DNA of 64,000 nucleotides from Rhizobium sophoriradicis (lineage in GTDB: Bacteria; Pseudomonadota; Alphaproteobacteria; Rhizobiales; Rhizobiaceae). This document shows positions 50,913 through 59,815 of the stretch, one piece after another. The first letter of the stretch is position 1, and every line of letters starts with the position of its first letter. Position numbers and translations under genes: made by a program. The stretch covers positions 308,823 through 372,822 of the forward strand of contig NZ_RQIH01000006.1 of the NCBI RefSeq assembly GCF_003939025.1, given 5' to 3'. The notes below the pieces were generated by a model. The model was not told the origin of the DNA, did not search any database, and was given only the letters and a program-made list of their open reading frames with translations.

Positions 50913-51851
50913 ATGTCGAAGACGAGACTGATATCGATAATCGCAGCGGCGGCCGCCTTCCTGGCCGCGCCCGATATGGCAGGCGCCGGCGCGGCTTCTA
51001 TCGAGGACAAGGCAGCAGCGCCGATCGTCAGGAAGGGAAGCGTGCCGGTCAACTGCATCGATTATTATTACGAGATCCGCGGCGAGGGAGAACCGCTGCT
51101 GCTGCTGCACGGCGGCCTCGGGCAGATCGAGATGTTTACGCCCGTCATGCCTGTTTTCACCGATCACCGGCAGGTGATCGCCGTCGGTCTCCAGGGCCAT
51201 GGCCGCACGCCGCTCGGCAATCGGCCTATCGAGCTTCCTGATATCGGTGCCGATCTCGCGGTCCTGGTGAAGCAGCTCGGCTACGACAAGGTCGACGTCT
51301 TCGGCTATTCTTTCGGTGGCGGCGTGGCGCTGAATATGGCAGCGAATGCGCCAGATCGCGTCCGCCGGCTGGTGATCCTCTCTGCGCCCTATGCGCAGAA
51401 CGGCTTCTTCCCGGAGATGCTGCCGCAGCAGGCAGCCGTCGGCGCCGGCATGGCCGAGATGATGAAGGACACGCCGATGTTCCTCTCTTATAAGGCGGTG
51501 GCGCCCGACGTGTCGGAATTTCCGAAGCTGCTCGACGCCATGGGAGCGCTGATGCGCAAGCCCATCGATTACAGCGATGCCGTCGCCAAGCTCACCATGC
51601 CTGTCATGCTGATGTACGGCGATGCCGACATGATCCGCCCCGAACACATGATCGACTTCTATCACAAGCTCGGCGGCGGCCTGCGCGATGCGGGCTGGAT
51701 GCGGGAAAACATGTCGAAGAACCGCCTGGCGATCCTGCCCGATCTCACCCGTTACGAGACCTTCGCCTCGCCCCTGATGGCGACCATGGCGATGACCTTC
51801 CTCGACGGTGGCGGCAAGGCGCCGAACTGGGCCGAGCAGGTCGGAAAATAG
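50913..51851 (+). CDS. exported alpha/beta hydrolase, catalytic His apparently replaced
   Basis: 312 residues from MSKTRLISII (GCAAGGAAC upstream), with a signal peptide to about residue 28. LLLLHGGLG gives the oxyanion loop, S133 in VFGYSFGGG is the nucleophile and MYGDADM supplies an acid. At the position where relatives have a histidine, usually THY, the sequence reads LPDLTRYETF (R280), so catalysis may be lost or altered. It is convergent with the SDR gene across a large hairpin. Confidence 0.75.
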   Translation: MSKTRLISIIAAAAAFLAAPDMAGAGAASIEDKAAAPIVRKGSVPVNCIDYYYEIRGEGEPLLLLHGGLGQIEMFTPVMPVFTDHRQVIAVGLQGHGRTPLGNRPIELPDIGADLAVLVKQLGYDKVDVFGYSFGGGVALNMAANAPDRVRRLVILSAPYAQNGFFPEMLPQQAAVGAGMAEMMKDTPMFLSYKAVAPDVSEFPKLLDAMGALMRKPIDYSDAVAKLTMPVMLMYGDADMIRPEHMIDFYHKLGGGLRDAGWMRENMSKNRLAILPDLTRYETFASPLMATMAMTFLDGGGKAPNWAEQVGK

Positions 51852-51896
51852 GCGAGGCGGCCGCTTTCCCGGCCGTCTTCCCGCCGTCGTAACAGC

Positions 51897-51936
51897 GCCG
51901 CCGCCACACTTCCGAGACCGGAAATGTGGCGGCGGC
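51897..51936. terminator. bidirectional GC-rich hairpin between convergent genes
   Basis: GCCGCCGCCACA (51897-51908) pairs perfectly with TGTGGCGGCGGC (51925-51936), with further pairing TTCCG/CGGAA inside. It lies 45 nt after the hydrolase and 14 nt from the SDR stop. There is no T run on either side, so it may act as an RNA-end stabiliser or a Rho-assisted end. Confidence 0.55.
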
Positions 51937-51950
51937 ACTCATGTCTGTCT

Positions 51951-52802
51951 TCAGGCTGCGCTTGTTGCCTCGCTGGGAAAATCCGTCGAGACAGCGAGCT
52001 CCCGCCAGGCGGCCAGTTCCTTTTCGACGCTCGCATGCTGCGCCTCGATCAGCGCCACGGTATCGCTGCCGAACGGCATGCGCAGCGGCGGGTTGGCCGA
52101 GCTGACCATCGTCATGATGCCGGCAGCGAGCTTGGCAGGGTTGCCGGGCTGGGCATGGTTGGCGTCGGCGGCGAAATTGCGCATGTTGCCCGCCGGCGTG
52201 CCTTCGTAGTCGGCAATGGTGGCCGGGCTTACCGCCAGCGACGTGTCGGAAAGAAAGTCCGTCCGGAAGAAGCCGGGTTCGACCATCGTCACCTTGATGC
52301 CGAAGGGTTCGAGCTCGGCGGCCATCGATTCCGACAGCCCCTCGACGGCGAACTTCGTCGAGCCGTAGACACCCCAGCCGGGATAGCCGAAATAACCGCC
52401 AATGGAGGAGAAGTTCAGGACATGGCCGGAGCGCTGGCGGCGCATGTAGGGCAGTACGGCGCGTGTCACCTTCAGGAGACCAAAGACATTCGTGGCATAG
52501 AGCTTTTCGATCTCTTCGGCCGTGGCTTCCTCGACGGCGCCGAGCAGTCCGTAGCCGGCATTGTTGGCGAGAACATCGATGCGGCCGAAGCGGGCGATGC
52601 CGGCAGCCGCAGCCTCTTTCGCCTGCGCCTCATTGGTAACGTCGAGGGCGACGGCAATGAGGTTCGGATGATCGCCGAACTGCTCGGTCACTGTCTTTGG
52701 ATTGCGGGCGGTGGCGATGACGCCATCGCCGGCTGCCAGCGCTTCCTTGGTCATAAGCGCGCCGAAGCCGCGGGATGCACCAGTGATGAACCAGATTTTC
52801 AT
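51951..52802 (-). CDS. short-chain dehydrogenase/reductase
   Basis: 283 residues from MKIWFITGASRGFG. Classical SDR: TGASRGFG cofactor motif, LANNAGYG, catalytic YGSTK with FSSIGGYFG serine region. Acts on an unknown alcohol or ketone with NADP or NAD. Divergent from a LysR regulator across 128 nt, which suggests that regulator controls it. Confidence 0.88.
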   Translation of the reverse strand: MKIWFITGASRGFGALMTKEALAAGDGVIATARNPKTVTEQFGDHPNLIAVALDVTNEAQAKEAAAAGIARFGRIDVLANNAGYGLLGAVEEATAEEIEKLYATNVFGLLKVTRAVLPYMRRQRSGHVLNFSSIGGYFGYPGWGVYGSTKFAVEGLSESMAAELEPFGIKVTMVEPGFFRTDFLSDTSLAVSPATIADYEGTPAGNMRNFAADANHAQPGNPAKLAAGIMTMVSSANPPLRMPFGSDTVALIEAQHASVEKELAAWRELAVSTDFPSEATSAA

Positions 52803-52930
52803 GACGGATTCCTTTGTGCTGATTGATTGTGTTGGCGTCGTGCCTCTGTGCTGACGGACTGAATTTGACCGAAAAACTGCTGATGTATAAGATTTGTTAT
52901 TCCTGAAACTATGATGAGTGAAGTTCAGCA
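52803..52930. promoter_or_regulatory. divergent SDR/LysR control region
   Basis: 128 nt between divergent starts, markedly AT-rich compared with its surroundings. LysR-family regulators normally bind T-N11-A sites in such gaps; several weak candidates exist, and none stands out clearly. Confidence 0.4.
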
Positions 52931-53818
52931 ATGCGCGCGACCGAACTCTCCGAACTTGCGGCCTTCGCGGCTGTGGCGCGGCACAAGAGCTTCCGCAAAG
53001 CGGGGGAGGAGCGGGGCGTCACTGCCTCTGCCGTCAGCCATGCCGTGCTCAATCTCGAGGACCGGATCGGCATCCGTCTGCTCAACCGCACGACACGCAG
53101 CGTTTCGTTGACCGAAGCCGGCGAACTCCTGATCTCCCATCTCGATCCGGCCTTCGGGGAAATGGCGGCGGCGCTCGATGCGTTGAACCGTTATCGCGAC
53201 ACGCCCTTCGGCAAGGTGAGGATCAACGTGCCGAATTCGATCGGTCCCATCGTCATCGGCCGCATCATTGCACCTTTGCTCCAGCGCAATCCGAATTTGC
53301 AGCTGGAGATCAACGCGACCGACAGGCTGGTCGATATCGTCGAGGAGGGTTTCGATGCCGGCATCCGTTTCGGCGAGCGCGTCACCGAGGGCATGATCGC
53401 GCTACGTATGAAGCCCCGGATCCGCCTGGTCGTGGTCGGTTCGCCCGCCTATTTCGAGACCCGGCCGAAGCCGGCGACGCCCCACGAGCTAAAGCGCCAT
53501 CTCTGCATCCAGAACATGTTTCCATCAGGTGCGCGGTATGCCTGGGAGTTCGAGAAGGACGGCCAGACGGTGAGCTTTCAGCCGACCGGACCGTTGTCGC
53601 TCGATGATCACGAACTGATGATGCAGGCAGCGCTCGACGGCGTCGGTCTTGCCTATATCTGGGAGCCCCGTGTCGAAAGAGCGGTTGCCGGCGGCGAGCT
53701 GATCCAGGTGCTCGACGACTGGTGCCAGCCGGAGGAACCGCTCTATCTCTACTATCCGAGCCGCCGCCACATGTCGGCGGGCTTCAGGGCGGTCATCGAC
53801 GCGATCAGGGCGGGGTAA
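52931..53818 (+). CDS. LysR-family transcriptional regulator
   Basis: 295 residues. N-terminal winged helix-turn-helix (residues 5-63, FAAVARHKSFRKAGEERGVT with SAVSHAVLNLEDRIG) and a C-terminal periplasmic-binding-like effector domain. Most like the AaeR/DsdC-type group that regulates a divergent oxidoreductase. Effector unknown. Confidence 0.9.
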   Translation: MRATELSELAAFAAVARHKSFRKAGEERGVTASAVSHAVLNLEDRIGIRLLNRTTRSVSLTEAGELLISHLDPAFGEMAAALDALNRYRDTPFGKVRINVPNSIGPIVIGRIIAPLLQRNPNLQLEINATDRLVDIVEEGFDAGIRFGERVTEGMIALRMKPRIRLVVVGSPAYFETRPKPATPHELKRHLCIQNMFPSGARYAWEFEKDGQTVSFQPTGPLSLDDHELMMQAALDGVGLAYIWEPRVERAVAGGELIQVLDDWCQPEEPLYLYYPSRRHMSAGFRAVIDAIRAG

Positions 53819-53831
53819 AGACGCTCAATTC

Positions 53832-54395
53832 CTATCCGCGCATGCTGGCGATCGTCTGAAGCGCCTCAAAATAAATCGTCAGGTCGCGGGCGGGATCCTC
53901 CGGCAGCTCTGCCGCTCGGAATACCTTGCCTCCCGTTGCCTCGATGCCCCCGTCGATCATCAGGTTATCGGCCATGCCGTGATTTTCGATCGCGATGCCG
54001 TCCGGTCCGCGCGGGCGTCCGCTCGCCACATCGATCTCCAGCCCCGCATACCAGATCGAACGAACACGCAGGCCATAGTCGTCGGGGTGGTTGGTATAGG
54101 CGAAAACCGATTTCCCCAGCGCGATCATGAAGCCGATTTCGTAGACCGTGCCCGGGTCGGCGCTGATGCCTCGAAACGGCGTGATGTTGGCAAGGCAGAT
54201 ATCGGCCCGGCGCATCGCGTCGTCGTTGCGTGCGTAGATCTCTGCGGCCGTTCGCTTCACTGGCGTCTGATTTTCGTCGCTGCCGGGACCGGTCGGTTCG
54301 AAACCGAACTGGCGCGCCAATCGGCGTTTTTCGGCCATGATGGGCATGGCATCGGGAAGAAAGACTTCCGGGCCGGCAAGATAAATCGTGGTCAT
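53832..54395 (-). CDS. nucleoside 2-deoxyribosyltransferase-like protein
   Basis: 187 residues. MTTIYLAGPEVFLPDA opens the Rossmann-like fold and ADPGTVYEIGFMIALGK carries the conserved Glu of the nucleoside 2-deoxyribosyltransferase family; NDDAMRRADICLANITPFRG is also typical. Such enzymes swap bases between deoxyribosides or hydrolyse deoxynucleotides. Transferase versus hydrolase cannot be distinguished from sequence alone. Confidence 0.82.
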   Translation of the reverse strand: MTTIYLAGPEVFLPDAMPIMAEKRRLARQFGFEPTGPGSDENQTPVKRTAAEIYARNDDAMRRADICLANITPFRGISADPGTVYEIGFMIALGKSVFAYTNHPDDYGLRVRSIWYAGLEIDVASGRPRGPDGIAIENHGMADNLMIDGGIEATGGKVFRAAELPEDPARDLTIYFEALQTIASMRG

Positions 54396-54626
54396 CGGTA
54401 TCCTTCATGCCAGCGCGAGCCGAAGCGCCGGGGTTGGGGCAGGCAGCCTATTTCCGACGGAAGCGCGGCAATTGGCAAGCTGCACCGGGACGGATTATCG
54501 TTTTTTCTTTTCGGCCTTCGGTTAAGGCGGGCGCATGACAAAGCGCGAGGTTCTTGCCCAACACCCTTTTGACTCCGGTGGGCGAAGCGGCCAAAGATAC
54601 CGCATCGCCAGCATCGGGAGAGGTTG

Positions 54627-55664
54627 ATGAAGGGTGGGACTTTGCCAAATCGAAGAGCGTCCAAGCGGCTCGGATATCTGTTTCCCGCCATCGCGGCGCT
54701 GCTGCTATCGGTGTCGGCAGCGCCGGGACAGGAAATCGGGCCGCAAAGCGAGGGCTCGCGCGTGCAAGTCGAAAAACTCCTCGGTCTCTGGAAGGAGCAT
54801 TTTGCCGGCGCCGACAGCCTGCAGCAGCGGCGGACAGCGTTCGAGCGGCTGATGCAGACAATGCCGGGACCGACGCGCATCCAGGTCCGGCAGGTCGATG
54901 CCGATGGCGTCGATGCCGAACTGATGTGGCCGGCCCGGCTTCATCACCCGATCGGTGAGAGGGTGATCCTCTTTATTCATGGCGGCGGCTTTTCCGGCGG
55001 CTCCATCCGCACGCACAGCCTGTTCGCCGGCTCGCTCGCTAAGGCCGCATCCAGCGACGTGCTGCTGATCAATTATCGGCTGATGCCGGAACATGGCTAT
55101 CCCGCCCAGATCAACGATGCGCTGACGGCCTACCGCTGGCTTCTCGACAACGGCTATCGCAACGACAATGTCGTGGTGGCAGGCGACGGTGCCGGCGGCA
55201 ACATCGCGATCGAGACCGTGCTGCGGCAGATGCAGGCCGGAAAGGCGCTGCCGGCCGCCGTCATTGCGCTCAGCCCCATCACCGATCTTGCCGCGACGGG
55301 CGGATCGATGACATCGAATGCCGAAAACGATCCGCTGGTCGGCAAAGACTGGATCGAGACTTTACGCAAGGCCTATCTCGGCCGAAAGTCTCCGACCGAT
55401 CCCCAGGCATCGCCGCTTTATGCCGACCTGACGGGCTTTCCGCCGCTGCTGCTGCAGGTCGGTTCCGGCGAAGTCCTGCTTGATGATACGCTGCGGCTCG
55501 CCGACAAGGCGCGCCAGGCGGGCGTCGACGTCACGACCGAGGTCTGGCCGGGCATGCCGCACCAGTGGCAGTTGTTTCCTTCGCTGCTCGACGATGCTGA
55601 TCGGTCGAGCCAGAATATCGCCGAGTTTGCAATCCGGCATTTTGCCGACAAGCCGCAGGAGTAG
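54627..55664 (+). CDS. exported HSL-type alpha/beta hydrolase, nucleophile Ser replaced by Gly
   Basis: 345 residues from an ATG just after GGGAGAGG. Signal peptide to about residue 35. The HGGG oxyanion motif starts at H118 (FIHGGGFSGGS) and the C-terminal PGMPHQWQLF histidine is present, as is the LLDD acid. The nucleophile elbow, normally GDSAGG, reads GDGAGG: G188, codon GGT at 55188-55190. One base change would restore Ser. It may be inactive or a binding protein. Confidence 0.82.
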   Translation: MKGGTLPNRRASKRLGYLFPAIAALLLSVSAAPGQEIGPQSEGSRVQVEKLLGLWKEHFAGADSLQQRRTAFERLMQTMPGPTRIQVRQVDADGVDAELMWPARLHHPIGERVILFIHGGGFSGGSIRTHSLFAGSLAKAASSDVLLINYRLMPEHGYPAQINDALTAYRWLLDNGYRNDNVVVAGDGAGGNIAIETVLRQMQAGKALPAAVIALSPITDLAATGGSMTSNAENDPLVGKDWIETLRKAYLGRKSPTDPQASPLYADLTGFPPLLLQVGSGEVLLDDTLRLADKARQAGVDVTTEVWPGMPHQWQLFPSLLDDADRSSQNIAEFAIRHFADKPQE

Positions 55665-55676
55665 GGGGCTACGCCA

Positions 55677-56300
55677 TCATTGCGCTGTGCCGCGCGATGG
55701 GGAAGGCGCAAGAGGCCTCTCGACCTCCCGGCCGACGCTGAGCGCCTTGCGCACATTCGGCTCCAGCCGCTCGATATAGGCGTGGTCGGGTGCGGCACCC
55801 AACGCATCCAGCATTTTCGAGAAGAAGCACCGGGCCGCCGCCGCGGCCGTGACGTCGAAGACCTCGGCATCGCTCAGCCCATGTTTCTTCAGCCCGTCTA
55901 TATCCTGCTGCGTCACCGACGTGGCGTCGCGCGCCACCTTGGCGGCAAAGGCCATGATCGCCCGTTCGCCGGCGTCGATCGGCGCCTTCTCGGTCTCGTT
56001 GACGACAGCCGTCAGCCCGTCGCTGGTAAAACCCTCGCGCAGCAGCACGGAGCCGTGCGCGAGCATGCAATAAGAGGATTTCAGTTCCTTGGCCGCCGCC
56101 AGTGTCGCCAGTTCGTAGCGCCTGAGGCTCATATGGCCGCGAATGCTCGCAAGCAGTGCTGCCCAGCACTCCATTACCTCCGGCCGGTGGCCGAAGGCAC
56201 GATACATGTTCGGCAGATAACCATAATTGGCCTCGGCCGAGGCATACATCGAGGTCGTCTTCTCGCTGGCGGATGCATTGGGGGTGTGAATGAAAGCCAT
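55677..56300 (-). CDS. carboxymuconolactone decarboxylase / AhpD-like protein
   Basis: 207 residues from MAFIHTPNASASEKT with a strong ribosome-binding site (GAGGAGG). It contains LAAAKELKSSYCMLAHGSVLL, the CMD/AhpD helix bearing one reactive Cys and a His rather than the CxxC of AhpD; this pattern occurs in alkylhydroperoxidase-related proteins. Peroxide or thiol chemistry is a family-based guess. A histidine kinase lies 92 nt upstream on the same strand. Confidence 0.8.
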   Translation of the reverse strand: MAFIHTPNASASEKTTSMYASAEANYGYLPNMYRAFGHRPEVMECWAALLASIRGHMSLRRYELATLAAAKELKSSYCMLAHGSVLLREGFTSDGLTAVVNETEKAPIDAGERAIMAFAAKVARDATSVTQQDIDGLKKHGLSDAEVFDVTAAAAARCFFSKMLDALGAAPDHAYIERLEPNVRKALSVGREVERPLAPSPSRGTAQ

Positions 56301-56392
56301 GGCATGGTCCTCCTCTATTGCGAGAAGGATAGGGTAGATATGCCGGACAGCAATCCTGCGCCGTCGGTTCGAGCGCGAGCCGTCAGCCCTGC

Positions 56393-57942
56393 TTAAGAGG
56401 CCTGAGTGATCGCGCAATCATTGTTTGCCGGAACGTCACCATGTCTTTTGACCGGAAGGGTAACGGTGAATGTCGATCCACACCCTCTTGCGCTTTGCAC
56501 CTCTATCGAGCCCTGGTGCAGCTCGACGATCTGCTTCACCAGGTTGAGGCCGATACCGGTTCCGGCAATCCCGGTCGAAGTGCGAGCGCGGAAATAGCGC
56601 TGAAACAGCCGGGGCACGTCTTCGGCATCGATCCCCACCCCGTCGTCGCTGACCGAGATCTTGACGTTGCCGGTCTCCTCCCAGGCCGCAATGCGAATTT
56701 CGGACGTTCCCGGCGCGTATTTGACGGCATTGGAGAGCAGGTTGGTGAAGACCTGGGCCAAGCTGGGGGGATCGGCATCGATGAACTCAGGCAGCCCGTC
56801 TACGTCAAGCACGAAGCTATGCGTCTTCGAGATCGACGACTGCCGCTCGCAGCAGCTTCGGATCAATGATCTGAGCGCGCAGGCGCCGTAGCTGATATCG
56901 ATCGTGCCGGTATCGAGGCGTCCGGCTGACAGGATACTCTCCATGAGATCGACGATGCGGCTTACCGATGCACGGATCTGTTCGACTTTGTCGCTCAGAA
57001 ATTCGGGCTCGACCGCGCCTGCTTTTCGCAGCAGCCGCTGGGCGGCAGCGTCGATGATTGCGAGCGGAGTGCGGAACTCATGCGATGCCATCGCCACGAA
57101 CTGCCGCTGCAATTCGTTGATGTTTCTTTCCTGCGCGAGCATTCGCTCCAGTTCACGCGCCTGCCGCTCGACCTCAGCCGTGCGGTTCCGCACCGTCACC
57201 TCGAGCTGATCGTGGTGGCGGCGCAGCTCTTCGGCGAGCCGCACGGTCTTGGTGACGTCCTCATGGGTCGCCACATATCCACCGTTCTGCATCGGATTGT
57301 GAGTGATCTTGACGATGCGGCCGTCGGTGAGCGCGATGTTCTGGCTGGCCGGCGCGCCGAGCGCCGTCGCTTCGAAGACGACGTCGAAATAGGTGGCGGT
57401 GTCGGCCGGACCGTTTCTCTCCTCGGCTCGATAGGCCAGGATATCTGCGAGCGGTGTTCCCGGTTGTGTCAGTCGATCCGGCAGATTGTACATCCGCGCG
57501 TATGATGCATTGCACAATATCAGGTTCTTGGCTGAATCGAACATGCACAACCCATGCGGCATATTGCTAAGGCTGCGTCGAACCGGTGATGTTGCTCGGC
57601 CAGACTGTCTTCGACGCGAATGAGCGTCGAGATATCTTCATAGCTCAGGATCCAGCTTCCCTCGCTCGAGGGCGCGCAGGTCAGCGAGATCATCCGTCCG
57701 TCAGGCAATGCAAACTGCGAGGCGTGCGGCTTGCCGGTCGGCGAACGCGAACATGCCGCAGCATGACAGGCCGAGGTGCCCGGCAATCCGTCGATGCTCA
57801 TTCCCTTACGGAGGACGCCCTCCGCAAGGCCGAGAACTTCCAGCGCGCGGGAATTGAAAGCCGTGACCGTATTGGCAGAATCAAGCAGAACAATGCCCTG
57901 CGGCAGGTTTTCCAGAATGGATTCGAACGAATGCGGCATCAT
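56393..57942 (-). pseudogene. PAS-PAS sensor histidine kinase, frameshifted
   Basis: Two adjacent frames make one kinase of about 516 residues. The first (57942 down to about 57571) is a PAS domain starting MMPHSFESILENLPQG. After HRFDAA the frame shifts; with one extra G on the + strand near 57571-57572 it continues ALSNMPHGLCMFD, a typical second PAS domain, then the H box ASHEFRTPL, N box NLLSNAVKY, and the ATP lid motifs DDGVGID and GTGIGLNLVK. No receiver domain or response regulator is adjacent. Without the missing base the kinase core might still start at ATG 57562. Sequencing error and real inactivation cannot be told apart from one sequence. Confidence 0.75.
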
Positions 57943-58061
57943 CCGGCCCTGCTCAGATCTGGCGCGTTGCGCGCATCCGTAGCATTGGCCAGAAACAATA
58001 AAGTTTCGCTAATGTCCGTCGATGGGTGCTCCTCGACGAAGATCAGGCCCTTTACCGCGGT

Positions 58062-58463
58062 TCAGCCGAGTTCGGCCAGTTGCTCGTCCAGAAGATCAAG
58101 GCTGTCCTCTCCGACCTCGTTGACATCGCTTGGCATCGGTTCGCCGGTTTCCTGAAAGACAAGCCAGGCGACGTACATTGTTGTCGTGGTGAGCGCATTC
58201 CAGCCGTCTTCGCTGGTTTTCCGGCGGCCTCGGAGAGCCGGCGAAGCGTCCCGCGCTCATCCTCGCTGTAGATCAGATCGGAGAAATAGCGGCCGGTCAG
58301 ATCCGCGCCATCGCCCCAGCCGCGGATTGCCGCCAAGGCGGCCTCCGCTTCCGTCGCATCGATCTCGCTCTTTGCGATGTGCGCGAGAAGAAACTCCGCG
58401 ACGGCCGCCAAGCGCCGCCTGTTTGCGGGGCGGCAGGGCGGTGAGTTCGGTACGCAGGTTCAT
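58062..58463 (-). pseudogene. 133-residue unknown protein broken by two compensating indels
   Basis: Start ATG 58463 has GGAGATC upstream. The frame MNLRTELTALPPRKQAAL shifts at an extra G near 58420 and continues AAVAEFLLAHIAKSEID and YFSDLIYSEDERG; near 58215 a missing A in an A run shifts it again to SEDGWNALTTTTMYVAWLVF, ending at the stop at 58062-58064. With both corrected, the product is a coherent 133-residue acidic protein. Family not recognised. It lies upstream of the broken kinase on the same strand. Confidence 0.55.
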
Positions 58464-58703
58464 GTCTTCGATCTCCAACGGGGTGCAACAAAGCCACCAA
58501 CATATTGACGGCCTTCCTGACTTCGATGGCGGCGCAGAAGGGCCCGCCTCTCCGACAATTTGGATCGATCCGCTCGCCTGTGGAAGGCGGTATTTCAGGT
58601 CCGGATGGGCGGAAATTTAGATCGATCCAAACGTGCTGCTTTGGAATCATCACCACGAATAGCGTGAAGTACCGCCGAAAATGGTGAATTCATTAAATTC
58701 CTC

Positions 58704-58733
58704 TTGACATAATTGGAACGTTCCAAATATTAG
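58704..58733 (+). promoter_or_regulatory. promoter with embedded LacI-family operator
   Basis: TTGACA at 58704-58709 and ATATTA/TATTAG near 58727-58733 frame a spacer of 17-18 nt. The spacer holds the perfect 14-bp palindrome TTGGAACGTTCCAA (58713-58726), with the central CG typical of LacI-family operators. Repressor binding would directly block RNA polymerase. The LacI gene starts 29 nt downstream. Confidence 0.85.
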
Positions 58734-58761
58734 GAGTTAAACGGCGCCACCGGAGAGAGGC

Positions 58762-59787
58762 ATGACAAAGACGCGGGTAACCGTCATCGACATTGCGAAG
58801 GCCGCCGGCGTTTCGAAGTCGACGGTGTCGCTGGTGCTTCAGGGTTCTTCTCTGGTCAATGAGGGGACGCGCTCGAAGGTCAATGCCGTGATGCGGGAGC
58901 TCGGCTATGTCTATAATCGCGGCGCGGCGAACCTGCGCCAGGCCGGGGCTAAATCGAGGATCATCGGCGTCGTCGTCAACGATCTGACGAACAGCTTCTT
59001 TGCCGAGCTAGCGGTAGGCGTCGACATGGTCGTCCAGTCGGCCGGCTTCGTGCAGTTCCTGTCGAATACCGGCGAGAGCATCGACCGGCAGCGCGAGGTT
59101 GTTGCATCGATGCGCGAGCACGGCATTTCGGGGCTTATCGTATCACCGGCGCGCGCTACCGATGCCGCAGATTTCAAGCCGCTCGTTGCGGCGGGCATAC
59201 CGGTTGTGGTCGTCGTTCGAAACCTGCCCGGGGCGAAGGTCTCTTCCATCGTCTCGGACAATCAGGCTGGCATGATGTCGGCGGTCCAACACCTGGCGGG
59301 GCTGGGTCACAGGCGCATCGCCTTTCTCGGCGGCTTTCCCGACACAGCAGTCTTCGACGACCGCCTTGCCGGCTACCGAAGTGGCATAGAAGCGGCCGGG
59401 CTCGGCTATCGGGGGGAGCTCGTCGTCTCGTCCGCGCCTTCGCGGGCCGGTGGGGTTGAGGCGATCGCAAAGGCGATTGCTCTTGCCGACAGGCCGACGG
59501 CGGCCGTCTGCTTCAACGACGCCGTCGCCTTCGGTGTTTGCGACGGACTGCGCGCGCGCCGTCTGGAGCCCGGCGCCGATTTCGCCGTCGTCGGTTTCGA
59601 CGATGTTATCGAGGCGCAGGCGGCGGTTCCGGCACTGACGACCGTCTCGGTCGATCCGCAGGGCATAGGGCGGCGCGGAGCGCAAATGCTTCTCAAGCAG
59701 ATCAATGCGGGCAAGGCCGAGGCGGAGACGGTGACAACGGCCGTTCGGCTGGTCGTCCGCGAAAGCTGCGGCGCCGCAAGAGCGTGA
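58762..59787 (+). CDS. LacI-family transcriptional regulator
   Basis: 341 residues. N-terminal helix-turn-helix and hinge: VTVIDIAKAAGVSKSTVSLVLQG (7-29), followed by a sugar-binding-protein-like effector domain (RIIGVVVNDLTNSFFAEL, CFNDAVAFGVCDGLR, VVGFDDVIEAQ). The operator in its own promoter implies autoregulation, and it is the first gene of a same-strand catabolic cluster. Effector unknown. Confidence 0.93.
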   Translation: MTKTRVTVIDIAKAAGVSKSTVSLVLQGSSLVNEGTRSKVNAVMRELGYVYNRGAANLRQAGAKSRIIGVVVNDLTNSFFAELAVGVDMVVQSAGFVQFLSNTGESIDRQREVVASMREHGISGLIVSPARATDAADFKPLVAAGIPVVVVVRNLPGAKVSSIVSDNQAGMMSAVQHLAGLGHRRIAFLGGFPDTAVFDDRLAGYRSGIEAAGLGYRGELVVSSAPSRAGGVEAIAKAIALADRPTAAVCFNDAVAFGVCDGLRARRLEPGADFAVVGFDDVIEAQAAVPALTTVSVDPQGIGRRGAQMLLKQINAGKAEAETVTTAVRLVVRESCGAARA

Positions 59788-59815
59788 AAACCAGACAGGA
59801 TACCGAGTGACGCCC

